64,000 nt of DNA from positions 1 through 64,000 of the forward strand of contig NZ_JBLKNW010000009.1 of assembly GCF_051414035.1 (NCBI RefSeq), read 5' to 3'. This DNA comes from Halosimplex amylolyticum (GTDB lineage: Archaea; Halobacteriota; Halobacteria; Halobacteriales; Haloarculaceae). Shown piece by piece: positions 1-7,791 of this stretch. Position 1 is the first letter of the stretch. Each line of letters begins with the position of its first letter. Both the position numbers and the translations under genes were made by a program. Below the pieces are notes generated by a model. The model did no database searches and was not told the DNA's origin. It saw nothing but the letters and a program-made list of their open reading frames with translations.

Positions 1-87
1 ATCCGTGCGCGAGCATGGTTTCGTGAGTTCCGTGAAATTGTCCTGAAGTGTGTCGTTCACAACATCAAGCGAGCCGTGAAACCGTGA
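1..87 (+). CDS. Transposase, C-terminal end only (cut by window edge)
   Basis: Frame 1 is open from the first base to the stop at 85-87 and encodes 28 residues including REFREIVLKCVVHNIKRA. That tail resembles the end of haloarchaeal IS4/IS5-type DDE transposases (family knowledge, from memory). The catalytic part lies outside the window, so neither family nor integrity can be judged. It marks the left edge of the accessory region and supplies one possible end of a mobile unit that includes the next genes. It could also be a remnant. Confidence 0.5.
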   Translation: MRARAWFREFREIVLKCVVHNIKRAVKP

Positions 88-169
88 AATCGTGCTCCGT
101 CCGGCGATTCACCACGGCCAAACATACTATCTTTATTTGCATTGGTATCGGATCTCAAGGCACGCTCCA

Positions 170-511
170 ATGACACTCCCACGTGAGTCATCCTATGGAA
201 GCCTCGCCCGGAAACGACGAGAGCACCTCATAGCGTATCTTCGAGATACAGAAGAGAAAGTGGTTCAATTAGACGATCTCGTCGAGTATATTCATAAAAT
301 AGAGCCAGACTCTCCATCTCCTGATAGAGAATCCATCCGTATCGACCTCTATCATATCCACCTGCCGTTCTTGGATGAGGAGGAGACAATCGACTTTGAT
401 CACCGCTCGGAGACAGTTCAGTATCGAAGCCACGCACGACTCGAAGCCGAGTTAGACCAGTTGAGTGACACTGACACCGAAACAGAGGTAGACGCACCCC
501 AGTTTCCGTAA
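170..511 (+). CDS. DUF7344-type HTH protein
   Basis: Small soluble protein of 113 residues with the pattern of haloarchaeal DUF7344 proteins: a basic first helix (ARKRREHLIAYL), a second helix region (VQLDDLVEYIHK), then RIDLYHIHLPFLDEEETIDFD, the typical HLP-L wing segment. These are thought to be winged-helix regulators; the target is unknown. The ATG at 170 is preferred over the ATG at 92 because homology begins there and a TATA-like stretch (ctttatttg, about 130-138) sits at the leaderless distance. A 92-bp intergenic repeat begins 22 bases after the stop. The same family recurs at 1581, 38090 (twice in one protein) and 48.4 kb. Confidence 0.75.
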   Translation: MTLPRESSYGSLARKRREHLIAYLRDTEEKVVQLDDLVEYIHKIEPDSPSPDRESIRIDLYHIHLPFLDEEETIDFDHRSETVQYRSHARLEAELDQLSDTDTETEVDAPQFP

Positions 512-532
512 CAATGACGGTTTATTTGCTCA

Positions 533-624
533 GTTCGCAGGGTGCAGTGAACGGTAGATTCGTCATGTAGCTGGCTGAAAGTAGTGTCCGGTTCTCCTCA
601 CAGAGTCGGATCTACTCAGTATAG
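533..624 (+). repeat. Intergenic repeat, copy 1
   Basis: About 92 bases closely matching 970-1060 and 2010-2102. Conserved blocks include ttcgtcaNgtagctggctga, agtgtccggttc and tcggatct-(2)-tcagta. The first part (gttcgc...gtgaac) can pair imperfectly. It starts 22 bases after the stop of the preceding gene, on the same strand as the other copies. Function unknown: a 3'-end RNA element, a recombination site or part of a decayed mobile element are all possible. Confidence 0.8.
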
Positions 625-718
625 CTCGCCGTTGTATCAAATTGTGATATAATTGTATTATATGATCAGCGAACTTTAAAGGCAATTAAGGCACAGATGG
701 ATATAGAGGCGAACTATA

Positions 719-967
719 ATGGGAATACTCGATTCCTTCGGTGGCTTGGTTAGTAGCATAATTGCATCGATCGTAATGCTAGTTTTGGCTATTCTTAGCT
801 TCTTTATTACCATATTTATAGTCCAAGCGGGAGCGGGGTTAGCTGGATATTCTCCGAGTGGCGATTTTGTAGCACTTTCAGCCGCGATCTTGGCGGCAGC
901 TGCAATCGCGGCTGGAGCATCCCCCTTGACAGGGCTCTCTACTGAGAGCGATAACCGGACGCGGTAG
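719..967 (+). CDS. Small two-helix membrane protein
   Basis: An 82-residue protein with two predicted transmembrane segments: about residues 12-42 (a long run of I, V, L and F) and 50-72 (FVALSAAILAAAAIAAGASP). The tail is short and polar. No family is recognised. A TATA-like ctttaaagg lies at 671-679, about 45 bases before the ATG, giving a short leader. The codon use is less GC-rich than in the 5-9 kb block, which fits the AT-richer island at this end. It sits between two copies of the intergenic repeat and is followed within 3 bases by copy 2. Confidence 0.6.
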   Translation: MGILDSFGGLVSSIIASIVMLVLAILSFFITIFIVQAGAGLAGYSPSGDFVALSAAILAAAAIAAGASPLTGLSTESDNRTR

Positions 968-969
968 AT

Positions 970-1060
970 TTGCAGGTTGCAATGAACGGAGAATTCGTCA
1001 CGTAGCTGGCTGAAATTAGTGTCCGGTTCTCTCCCTATAGTCGGATCTGCTCAGTACAGC
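970..1060 (+). repeat. Intergenic repeat, copy 2
   Basis: Second copy, starting within a few bases of the stop codon at 965-967. It shares gaattcgtcacgtagctggc and gaaattagtgtccggttc with copy 3 almost without change; differences cluster in the first 12 bases and around 1031-1040. Confidence 0.8.
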
Positions 1061-1580
1061 AAATTTACCTAACGCCCAATCAAGTTCGGTATCGTACGAC
1101 TCTGTTCGAGAAAAACCAGCAATTTCACGTCGGTTTCAAGGTGTTTTCAGCGGATTTATCACGGTTAATCGGTTCCCTGTATTTGGGCCCGAACGGATTC
1201 GGTGCGTCCGCTGACAACTGGCCCTCCAATCCCTCTTTCCGTGAATCCCGTCGAGAGCGGAAATCTTCAGTATAGGAGATCGTCCTACCAGTTAGACTTT
1301 TGAATGTGGAATTGGAACTACACCGGGGAGGGAACTGCTGACTTCTCCACCACAGGCTAACGTCTGTGTGTCAGCCCTTCCCACCTGTGAGATTGCTTGA
1401 CTGGAGTCCTGATTAAAGAGACTCGGATGGTTGATTTATTGGCACTGACTCTTGGTGCAGGCGAAGAACATACTTTTCGGTGGGATCCGTGCACCGAGGA
1501 TATTTCGTTGACTAATCTGCAACCCATTTTCTCACACTAAAGATTCTTGAGTCTCCGACACGAATGTGCTATCGTTTACC
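1061..1580. other. Non-coding stretch between array genes
   Basis: No open frame with coding character on either strand. It holds a short hairpin-capable segment (cacag...ctgtg, about 1344-1362) and a TATA-like ttgatttatt at about 1432-1441. No RNA gene was recognised. Confidence 0.5.
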
Positions 1581-1982
1581 ATGGAGACGGCACAACACGA
1601 AAACGGTGAAAAGGTCATGGAGAATTGGGATACCGTTTTCAAAGCACTCTCGTCAGAGCCGCGTCGCCAACTCATAGTTTCTCTGTTGGACGCTGGACCC
1701 GATCACTCGGTTCCGTTGCCCGAGAGTGCAATAATGCCCAACGTCCTAGCAGACCCGGAGATGCTTCGTCAGGAATTACATCACGTACATCTGCCGATGT
1801 TAGCGGATATGGGATTCATTACTTGGGAGACAGAACCGTTGGTTGCCTCACGAGGTCCAAAGTTTGATCAAGTAGCGGTAGTTTTCGAGGCTCTCCACGC
1901 AGAAGCGACCAACATTCCCGATTCGCTAGTGATTGGGTGTCAACGACTTGAGGAGGAAAGTCAGAATAACATCGATCTCTAA
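1581..1982 (+). CDS. DUF7344-type HTH protein
   Basis: A 133-residue protein with a DUF7344-like winged helix: FKALSSEPRRQLIVSLLD forms the first helices and LRQELHHVHLPMLADMGFIT the second half with the conserved HVHLP-L motif. It is likely a small transcription regulator; target unknown. The ATG at 1581 follows in frame after a GTG at 1566; either could be used, but similarity starts only near residue 15. It shares family, orientation and the downstream repeat with the gene at 170, so the two may have arisen by duplication of a gene-plus-repeat unit, although sequence identity between them is modest. Confidence 0.75.
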   Translation: METAQHENGEKVMENWDTVFKALSSEPRRQLIVSLLDAGPDHSVPLPESAIMPNVLADPEMLRQELHHVHLPMLADMGFITWETEPLVASRGPKFDQVAVVFEALHAEATNIPDSLVIGCQRLEEESQNNIDL

Positions 1983-2009
1983 TAGTCCTTTCTAACAATT
2001 CACGCGGTA

Positions 2010-2102
2010 AGTTCGCAGGCTGCAGTGAACGGAGAATTCGTCACGTAGCTGGCTGAAATTAGTGTCCGGTTCCTCCCCTAGAGTCGGATCTAGTCAGTAC
2101 AG
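2010..2102 (+). repeat. Intergenic repeat, copy 3
   Basis: Third copy, beginning 28 bases after the DUF7344 stop and nearly identical to copy 2 through the central 50 bases. It lies about 120 bases upstream of the next gene. Confidence 0.8.
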
Positions 2103-2220
2103 GTGGTGCAGATATCGTTCAGTACAGGGTAGGAACTGGAGGGTGGCACACGTAGCCTTTGCAAGCCTTTGATTCACCTCTACCGCTGGGCAAGTATGCC
2201 CGTCCCAGGAGGGACAAATA

Positions 2221-2832
2221 ATGCCTTCAAACGATGACAACAGTCTCTTCGATAGGGTAACTGATTCGCGCAGAGCATTCATGAAAAAGGGTGCAGTGGC
2301 ATCCGGTGCGCTCGCCATTGGCGGGTCCGGGGTCGTCGCCGGGCAGGAAGGCGACGATACCGACACGGATGGCGACGACGGCGGGATCGGCGACCTCGAC
2401 GACAACTGGAAGGGGTTGGTCTTCGCCAGTAACTTCCACCCCAACGCCCGGTTCACGTTCGTCTCAGACGTCGTCGAGTGGACCCCCAACTACGGGGACG
2501 TCCGGGACAGTTTCTTCTCGGACTACAACACCTACCAAATCCGGTGGGTGAACACCGACGAGGTCGTCCCGCTGTTCGTCGCCGAGGACGCCAGCATCGG
2601 CGAGTACGACGACGACCTCGGGTTCATCACCGACGCCGACGACGACGAGAACCAGCCGCAGGTGTTCGAGATGAACCGCGAGTGGACGCCGTTCGGCGAC
2701 AACGACCGGCTCATCACCATCAATGCCGGCCCCGTCGGCGAAGACACCGAAGACGCGATCCTCGAAAACCAGGACTGGTGGAAGGAGAGCGAAGACGAAG
2801 GCACCGCGACCCAGACCGAGAACGCCAACTAA
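2221..2832 (+). CDS. Tat-exported acidic protein, unknown function
   Basis: A 203-residue protein with a clear twin-arginine signal near residues 17-40: SRRAFMKKG followed by a small hydrophobic stretch (AVASGALAIGGSGVVAG). The mature part is very acidic and rich in Asp, Trp and Asn, with no cysteine in the region after the signal, so it is probably released or surface-bound rather than a lipoprotein. No enzymatic motif is seen. A good Shine-Dalgarno sequence, aggaggg at 2207-2213, precedes the ATG and fixes the start. It is the fourth gene of the repeat-associated array. Confidence 0.75.
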   Translation: MPSNDDNSLFDRVTDSRRAFMKKGAVASGALAIGGSGVVAGQEGDDTDTDGDDGGIGDLDDNWKGLVFASNFHPNARFTFVSDVVEWTPNYGDVRDSFFSDYNTYQIRWVNTDEVVPLFVAEDASIGEYDDDLGFITDADDDENQPQVFEMNREWTPFGDNDRLITINAGPVGEDTEDAILENQDWWKESEDEGTATQTENAN

Positions 2833-2879
2833 GGGCGATTACACCATTTTTCGGACTGACAACCAGTTAAAGGAGTTCA

Positions 2880-2910
2880 TTCTCTCCGTAGTAGCGGATC
2901 TGTTCAATAC
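2880..2910 (+). repeat. Intergenic repeat, degenerate fourth copy (3' part)
   Basis: The block ttctctcc-ta...cggatctg-tca-tac matches the last 31 bases of copy 2 with scattered changes. It again lies shortly (47 bases) after a stop codon. Found by eye; an alignment score is needed. Confidence 0.45.
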
Positions 2911-3052
2911 GCATGCTCTGTTGAACAACCAATTCAGCAACAGCTATGCTGGAATAAACATGCTGATAATCATTCTTTGATACCTTACAACTTGGGCAGT
3001 TGCTACTACCTGCTCCTGAGATTTAAGTACTAATCCGAGGCGAACAATCCTC

Positions 3053-4270
3053 GTGACCGCCGAATACATCCGTCGGACAGCAATCACGCGGTTAGTAGTT
3101 AGTAGATCTGCACACAACCTTCTCGAAGAGACGCTCAGCGCGTGGAAGGACGGATGCCAGATTGCGGTCAACAAAGCATGGGGACAGTATCAGGAACAAC
3201 GATCCATTCAGTCGATAGCGTATGATGCAATCCGTTCGGAAACCGAACTGGGGAGCCAACACGCAATATTAGCGACCCACCAAGCGGCTGAGGCGATTCA
3301 GGCGTGCCGTACTCGTGAAGAGAATGGCCGACCCATCTCCAAGCCCACGTTTTCAGCACCTACCGTCCGCTACGATTCTCGGTCGATGACTCTTTTCGAT
3401 GACGGAACGGTTTCCTTATCGACTGTCGAGGATCGTGTCAGGTGTATACTGGCACTTCCAGACGACGAAGATGGTTATCAGTACAAGTATCTCTCCGATC
3501 CAGAGTGGCAACTCACTGAAAGTACGCTAACAATCCGGGAGGGCCAGTGGTTTCTCCATCTGGGATTTCGGAAAGTAGCACCAGATGCCGAATGTTCAAC
3601 TGCCGAGAACGGAACGGTTCTCGGGGTTGATCTCGGGATCGAACATCTCGCTGTAACTAGTACAGGGAGATTCTTTTCTGGGTCGGAGCTCCAGCACGAA
3701 CGTAAGCAATATGAAAAACTCCAGCGAGGATTGCAGAAGACTGGAACCCGAAGTGCATATCGGACCCATAGACAAGTGAGTAGACGACTTCGCAGGTTTG
3801 CAATTGATTGCCTTCACCGGGTTGCAAACGGTATTCTCGCTGAAGCGCGTCGTTTCGACTGCTCAACGATTGCCTTTGAAGAACTAACGGGGATCGTAGA
3901 ACGACTCCCAGATCAATCTCTGTTCCACAACTGGGCGTTTAGACGCCTAATTTCTTACGTTGAGTACAAAGCTATTGCAGAAGGAATCGACGTGTTACTG
4001 GTTGATCCTCGGAATACCAGTCGGATGTGCTCACGGACAGACTGTGACCACGTCGATCCCGAAAACCGATCCAACCGCGATACATTCCTGTGTCAAGAGT
4101 GTGAATACGAGGTTCACGCTGACTACAATGCAGCCAAAAATATCGGTCTTCGAGCAGTCCGGTGTGGCCACACGTCGTCACATCGGACGGGCATCAGTCA
4201 ATGTGCCCTCAAATCCGGAACCATCGCGCCCGGAGAAGGATTCGATCCCTATTCAACCGGGCGGGGATAG
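3053..4270 (+). CDS. tnpB: TnpB, RNA-guided endonuclease of an IS200/IS605-type element
   Basis: A 405-residue TnpB with all expected parts: N-terminal helical/WED-like region, RuvC-I Asp at residue 193 in GVDLGIEHLAV, RuvC-II Glu at about 276 in AFEELTGI, a zinc ribbon (CSRTDC...CQEC, about 323-350) and RuvC-III Asp at about 357 in HADYNAAKNIG. The nuclease should therefore be intact. In the family TnpB uses an RNA made from the element's right end to cut DNA and helps keep the element in place. No TnpA gene accompanies it (IS1341-type organisation). The start is GTG at 3053, with a TATA-like atttaag about 28 bases before, i.e. leaderless. Confidence 0.9.
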   Translation: MTAEYIRRTAITRLVVSRSAHNLLEETLSAWKDGCQIAVNKAWGQYQEQRSIQSIAYDAIRSETELGSQHAILATHQAAEAIQACRTREENGRPISKPTFSAPTVRYDSRSMTLFDDGTVSLSTVEDRVRCILALPDDEDGYQYKYLSDPEWQLTESTLTIREGQWFLHLGFRKVAPDAECSTAENGTVLGVDLGIEHLAVTSTGRFFSGSELQHERKQYEKLQRGLQKTGTRSAYRTHRQVSRRLRRFAIDCLHRVANGILAEARRFDCSTIAFEELTGIVERLPDQSLFHNWAFRRLISYVEYKAIAEGIDVLLVDPRNTSRMCSRTDCDHVDPENRSNRDTFLCQECEYEVHADYNAAKNIGLRAVRCGHTSSHRTGISQCALKSGTIAPGEGFDPYSTGRG

Positions 4271-4285
4271 CTGGTTCACGGATAA

Positions 4286-4310
4286 GTCCGCGGTTCGGAC
4301 AGTTGATCAA
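4286..4310 (+). other. Probable right-end hairpin of the TnpB element
   Basis: Sixteen bases after the tnpB stop, gtccg-cggtt-cggac forms a five-pair hairpin followed by agttgatcaa. A terminal hairpin just after tnpB is usual for IS200/IS605 right ends and for the 3' part of the guide RNA. The exact element boundary cannot be set without an empty site. Confidence 0.5.
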
Positions 4311-4424
4311 GGTTCGTGACGCATTTCCACTACTACTCGGAATCAATACACTGCCAATTCGTACAGTAGTTTCCTTCATCATCTCCTCAACAGATATGAT
4401 ACAGTGTCTGTTGCTGCACCATAG

Positions 4425-4514
4425 AACGCCGAGAAGATCGAGGCCATCCGCGAGCAGGCGCGCGACGAGGCCCAGCAGCGGGCCGACGAGTGGGGCTTCG
4501 ACGACGTGCCCTGA
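4425..4514 (+). pseudogene. Truncated 3' end of an unknown gene
   Basis: After an in-frame stop at 4422-4424 the frame reads EKIEAIREQARDEAQQ... WGFDDVP and stops at 4512-4514. The codon use is strongly GC-biased and the peptide looks like a genuine acidic haloarchaeal C-terminus, unlike the AT-richer DNA before it. I read it as the tail of a core-genome gene cut off by arrival of the upstream island. The parent gene is not recognised. Confidence 0.5.
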
Positions 4515-4718
4515 CGCGGTCCGCAGCACGGTACCGGCCGACGACCGCTCCGTCAGCGTATCCGGTGGTACCCAACGGGGCGGTGTTCGGCGCCGGTCCC
4601 GTCGGCCACGCTCCGGGGTTCACGACGCGGCCTGTGACCGTCTCACAGGGACCTTTGGACGGTTTTGCCACAAGCGCTTTTCACCACTCCGGTCACGTCC
4701 CGGACGGAGATACACACG

Positions 4719-5978
4719 ATGAAACGCACCGTTGCGATACTGGCGATGCTGGTCGTCTCGGCGATCGCGCCCGTCACGGCACTGGCCGGGACGGCCGATC
4801 AACAGGCCTACGCGGGGAGCCACGTCGCCTTCGACACGGGGAGTACCGCCGTCGTCGACTACCGCGTCGACGGCAAACAGACGGTCGACTCGGTTCGCGT
4901 CCAGTCGCAGTCCGAGGCAGAGTCGTCGATCGGTCTCGGTGGCTCGGCAGATCTGGACGCCGCGGCCGGCATCGTCGGCGCGGCGCTCTCGGTCGACGCC
5001 GAAACCGACGCGGGCGCGTCGCTGACGACCGAGAGCGGTGCGAGCATCGAGGCTCACGACAACGGCCACGGCTCGCTGGTCGTCGCGGCCGACGACGCCG
5101 CACAGTACGTCGCGCTGAACGTCAGCGGCGACGCGGAACAGACCGGCGAGAAGCGCGTCGTCTACGAGACCGACGGCGGCGCGACGGCGACCGCGATGGT
5201 CGTCGGCGAGGGGAACGTCTCCGTGACCGAGCACGGCAACCTCACCGCCGCGGTCGAAGAGGACAGCCGGCTGGTCGTCCGGAGCTACACGGACGGCCGC
5301 AGCGACGCCGACGAGAGCGAGGAACGGCTGATCGTCAACGAGACCGCGGCCGCCAGCGTCTACGTGATGAGCCAGGGCGAGAAGCGAGTCACCGACACCG
5401 TCACGTACGGCCAGGACACCGCGGTCGCGGTCGAGGAACGCGCGGAGGGTCGCGTCGACGTGACGGTCAGTCGGACCGCCCACGAGGGGCGCGTGATCCT
5501 CGCGCACGTCTCCAACGAGACGTTCCATTCCACCGAGGACGTGCAGGTGGCCGTCGACGGCGAGGCCGCGGCGAGCGCCTCGTCGTACGCGGAGCTGCGC
5601 CAGGCCGCCGCGGGCGGCGACACGTCGAAGTACATGGTCCGCCAGTCCGGCGGGGCATCGGCGTCGGCCGGCGCGACGGTCCTCGTCGGCGTCAACCACT
5701 TCTCGACGCGGACGGTGACGATGACTGACTCCACGGACGACGGCGAGACGGCCACCTCGGACGGGAGCGATGCGACGGAAACGGACGCACCGGCCGGCGA
5801 CGACGATGATTCGTCCGACAGCGACGCTGCCGAAGGCGACTCGGCGGACGGCGACGCCACCGACGACGAGTCCGGTGCCGGCGCGACGACGTCCGGCGAC
5901 GGGGCCGGCTTCGGCGGTGCGGTCGCACTCCTCGCGCTGGCCGCAGTGGTGAGTCTTGCCGTCGCGCGACGGAACTGA
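4719..5978 (+). CDS. Exported surface protein with C-terminal anchor
   Basis: A 419-residue protein. Residues 1-23 form a Sec-type signal (MKRTVAILAMLVVSAIAPVTALA). A long polar, Ser/Ala/Glu-rich body follows with no cysteine or enzymatic motif, then a low-complexity acidic linker (about 345-390: DGSDATETDAPAGDDDD...) and a C-terminal hydrophobic helix ending in ARRN (GFGGAVALLALAAVVSLAVA). This tripartite tail resembles PGF-CTERM archaeosortase substrates, but the motif here is AGF rather than PGF, so simple membrane anchoring is the safer reading. The ATG at 4719 is chosen because the signal peptide starts there. Confidence 0.7.
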   Translation: MKRTVAILAMLVVSAIAPVTALAGTADQQAYAGSHVAFDTGSTAVVDYRVDGKQTVDSVRVQSQSEAESSIGLGGSADLDAAAGIVGAALSVDAETDAGASLTTESGASIEAHDNGHGSLVVAADDAAQYVALNVSGDAEQTGEKRVVYETDGGATATAMVVGEGNVSVTEHGNLTAAVEEDSRLVVRSYTDGRSDADESEERLIVNETAAASVYVMSQGEKRVTDTVTYGQDTAVAVEERAEGRVDVTVSRTAHEGRVILAHVSNETFHSTEDVQVAVDGEAAASASSYAELRQAAAGGDTSKYMVRQSGGASASAGATVLVGVNHFSTRTVTMTDSTDDGETATSDGSDATETDAPAGDDDDSSDSDAAEGDSADGDATDDESGAGATTSGDGAGFGGAVALLALAAVVSLAVARRN

Positions 5979-6022
5979 GGGGGCAGTCGCTTGCGCTCTC
6001 CCGACGGGGACGGAGGACGGCG

Positions 6023-6169
6023 ATGGACCTGGTGATGTGCACCGGGTGTGGCGTCTTCACGCCCGCCGCTCCCGGCGAGGTCCGTCGGCCGATCGCCGAC
6101 GAGTGTCCCCGGTGCGCGGGCGTCACGTTCAGAGACACCGACGCCGGTCGGACCGTCCGAGCGGACTGA
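6023..6169 (+). CDS. 48-residue zinc-ribbon protein
   Basis: A very small gene: MDLVMCTGCG... DECPRCAGVTF...RAD. Two C-x2-C knuckles (residues 6-9 and 28-31) predict one bound zinc, as in the many CPxCG-type mini proteins of haloarchaea, some of which act in gene regulation (family knowledge). A Shine-Dalgarno ggagg at 6012-6016 stands six bases before the ATG, good support for so short a gene. It lies 44 bases after the surface-protein gene on the same strand and may share its transcript. Confidence 0.7.
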   Translation: MDLVMCTGCGVFTPAAPGEVRRPIADECPRCAGVTFRDTDAGRTVRAD

Positions 6170-6259
6170 CCGTCCACGTCGGGCCGCTCGATCGGACTGG
6201 CCGTCCACGAGACTTATTACGGCCTTGGGGGAACCAGGGCGGTAACTGGGTGTTCCACG

Positions 6260-7744
6260 ATGGACGATCACCGGGCCCGTAGCCCCGTCGCCGCGACCGC
6301 GATACTGGCCGACGTATTCGCGAGTCTGCTCGCCACCGGCGCGGTCGGGTTCGCTGGGCCCGCGTCCGCGGATTCTGCCGCCGTCGAGGCTTCGAGTGAG
6401 ACCGACGCGGTGACGCCGACCGCGACGCCGTCGTCCGCCGCGACGAATTCGACGCCCACGCCGACACCGGACGGTTCGCTCGCGGGCGTGATCACCACCG
6501 CGACCGACAACACGACAGAGACCATCGAGAACACGACGGACTCGGTGACGAACACGACCGACGAGACGGTCGAAAACACGACCGAGACCGTCGAGAACAC
6601 GACGGAGTCCACCGAGAACACCACAGACTCGGCGGTCGAGACGACAGAGAACACCACGGAGTCGGTGGTCAACGAGACCGGGGAGACGGTCGAGAACACG
6701 ACAGAGACGGTCGAAAACACGACGGAGGATCTCACGAATACGACCGAGAACGTGACGTCACCGATCGTCGACGAGTCCGACGACCTGGTCGACGCGAACC
6801 TGACGGCGACGGTCTCTGGGAGCTTGAACGCGACCGTCGGCGTGAACGCCTCCGTCGGCGTCGGGAGCGGGACGGCGACGGTCACGCCGACGACCGAAGC
6901 TTCGCCGACACCGGAGTCGACGGCGCGCACCCACGGCGACGAGCAAGCGGCGGGTTCCGGTACGCCGACTGTGTCGGGCGCGCTCGCCGCGAACGGCGGC
7001 GATGGGAGTGACGCCGGCGACTCGTCGCTCCCTTCGCGGGCTGGGGCGGCCGCGGGTGGCGCGCTCGTGGTCGCGGGCGTGACCGTCGCCGCGGCATCGA
7101 AACACGTCGCGGCGAACACGACCGCCGCACAGGGGGGCGAACTCGCCTGGCTCGGCCAGGCAGCGAGACTGAAAGCTCACGGGGCGATCGACGCCGTTCG
7201 GGGACGGCTCGCGCGCCTCCCGCGAATACTCTTCCCGCCGGGCTACAGCCGCCACGACGACTCCGACCCGCTCGAACACGAGACGCGCCGTGACCTCTTC
7301 GAGGCCGTCGAGCGCTCGCCGGGGGTCAACCTCTCGACGCTGGCCGACGACAGCGACGTCTCGCTGTCGACCGTGCGTCACCACCTCCGCATCCTCCAGG
7401 AGGAGCACCTGATCGTCGGCGAGCGCATCCGCGGGCAGCGCCGCTACTTCCCCAGCAACGAGTCCGAACCGGTGCTCGTCGCCGCGCTCGACGACAGCGC
7501 GACCGAGCCCATCCTTCGGACGCTCGCGCGGTCCGGGGCGGCGTCAGTGAGCGACCTCGCCGACGCGCTCGGACGAGACCCGAGCACTATTTCCCACCAC
7601 GTCTCGCGGCTGGAAGACGACGGGCTGGTCGAGCGGGAACGCGACCGCCGGTCGGTCCAGAACAGCCTCGCCCCCGTCGCCGAACGGGTCCTCGCCCAGT
7701 CCGGGAGCGCGGGCGGCCAGCAGCGCCCGGTCGCGACGGAGTGA
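6260..7744 (+). CDS. Membrane-anchored regulator: NTT-rich outer domain plus two winged helices
   Basis: A 494-residue protein of unusual layout. Residues about 10-37 form a signal/anchor. Residues about 83-170 hold a repeated ENTTE/TVENTTE-like sequence with about a dozen N-x-T sequons, so a heavily N-glycosylated outer stalk is likely. A Ser/Thr/Pro linker follows, then a transmembrane helix near 263-285 (GAAAGGALVVAGVTVAAA). The cytoplasmic end carries two winged-helix domains: about 345-402 (LFEAVERSPGVNLSTLADD...TVRHHLRILQEE) and about 418-475 (SVSDLADALGRDPSTISHHV). This suggests one-component signalling from the cell surface to DNA. The target is unknown. Confidence 0.75.
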   Translation: MDDHRARSPVAATAILADVFASLLATGAVGFAGPASADSAAVEASSETDAVTPTATPSSAATNSTPTPTPDGSLAGVITTATDNTTETIENTTDSVTNTTDETVENTTETVENTTESTENTTDSAVETTENTTESVVNETGETVENTTETVENTTEDLTNTTENVTSPIVDESDDLVDANLTATVSGSLNATVGVNASVGVGSGTATVTPTTEASPTPESTARTHGDEQAAGSGTPTVSGALAANGGDGSDAGDSSLPSRAGAAAGGALVVAGVTVAAASKHVAANTTAAQGGELAWLGQAARLKAHGAIDAVRGRLARLPRILFPPGYSRHDDSDPLEHETRRDLFEAVERSPGVNLSTLADDSDVSLSTVRHHLRILQEEHLIVGERIRGQRRYFPSNESEPVLVAALDDSATEPILRTLARSGAASVSDLADALGRDPSTISHHVSRLEDDGLVERERDRRSVQNSLAPVAERVLAQSGSAGGQQRPVATE

Positions 7745-7791
7745 CGACGGGCGACTGGCATTTCGCTCGGTCGGACGGCGCGATTCTCCGG

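Noticed and set aside
4490..5728. Long plus-strand frame inside the surface-protein gene
   Set aside because: Product is Arg-rich and overlaps the better frame with signal peptide and acidic residues; typical GC-rich shadow.
6480..6770. Regular repeats that could be mistaken for a CRISPR array
   Set aside because: The period follows codons (ENTTE-like units), spacers are not unique, and the repeats lie inside a long coding frame.
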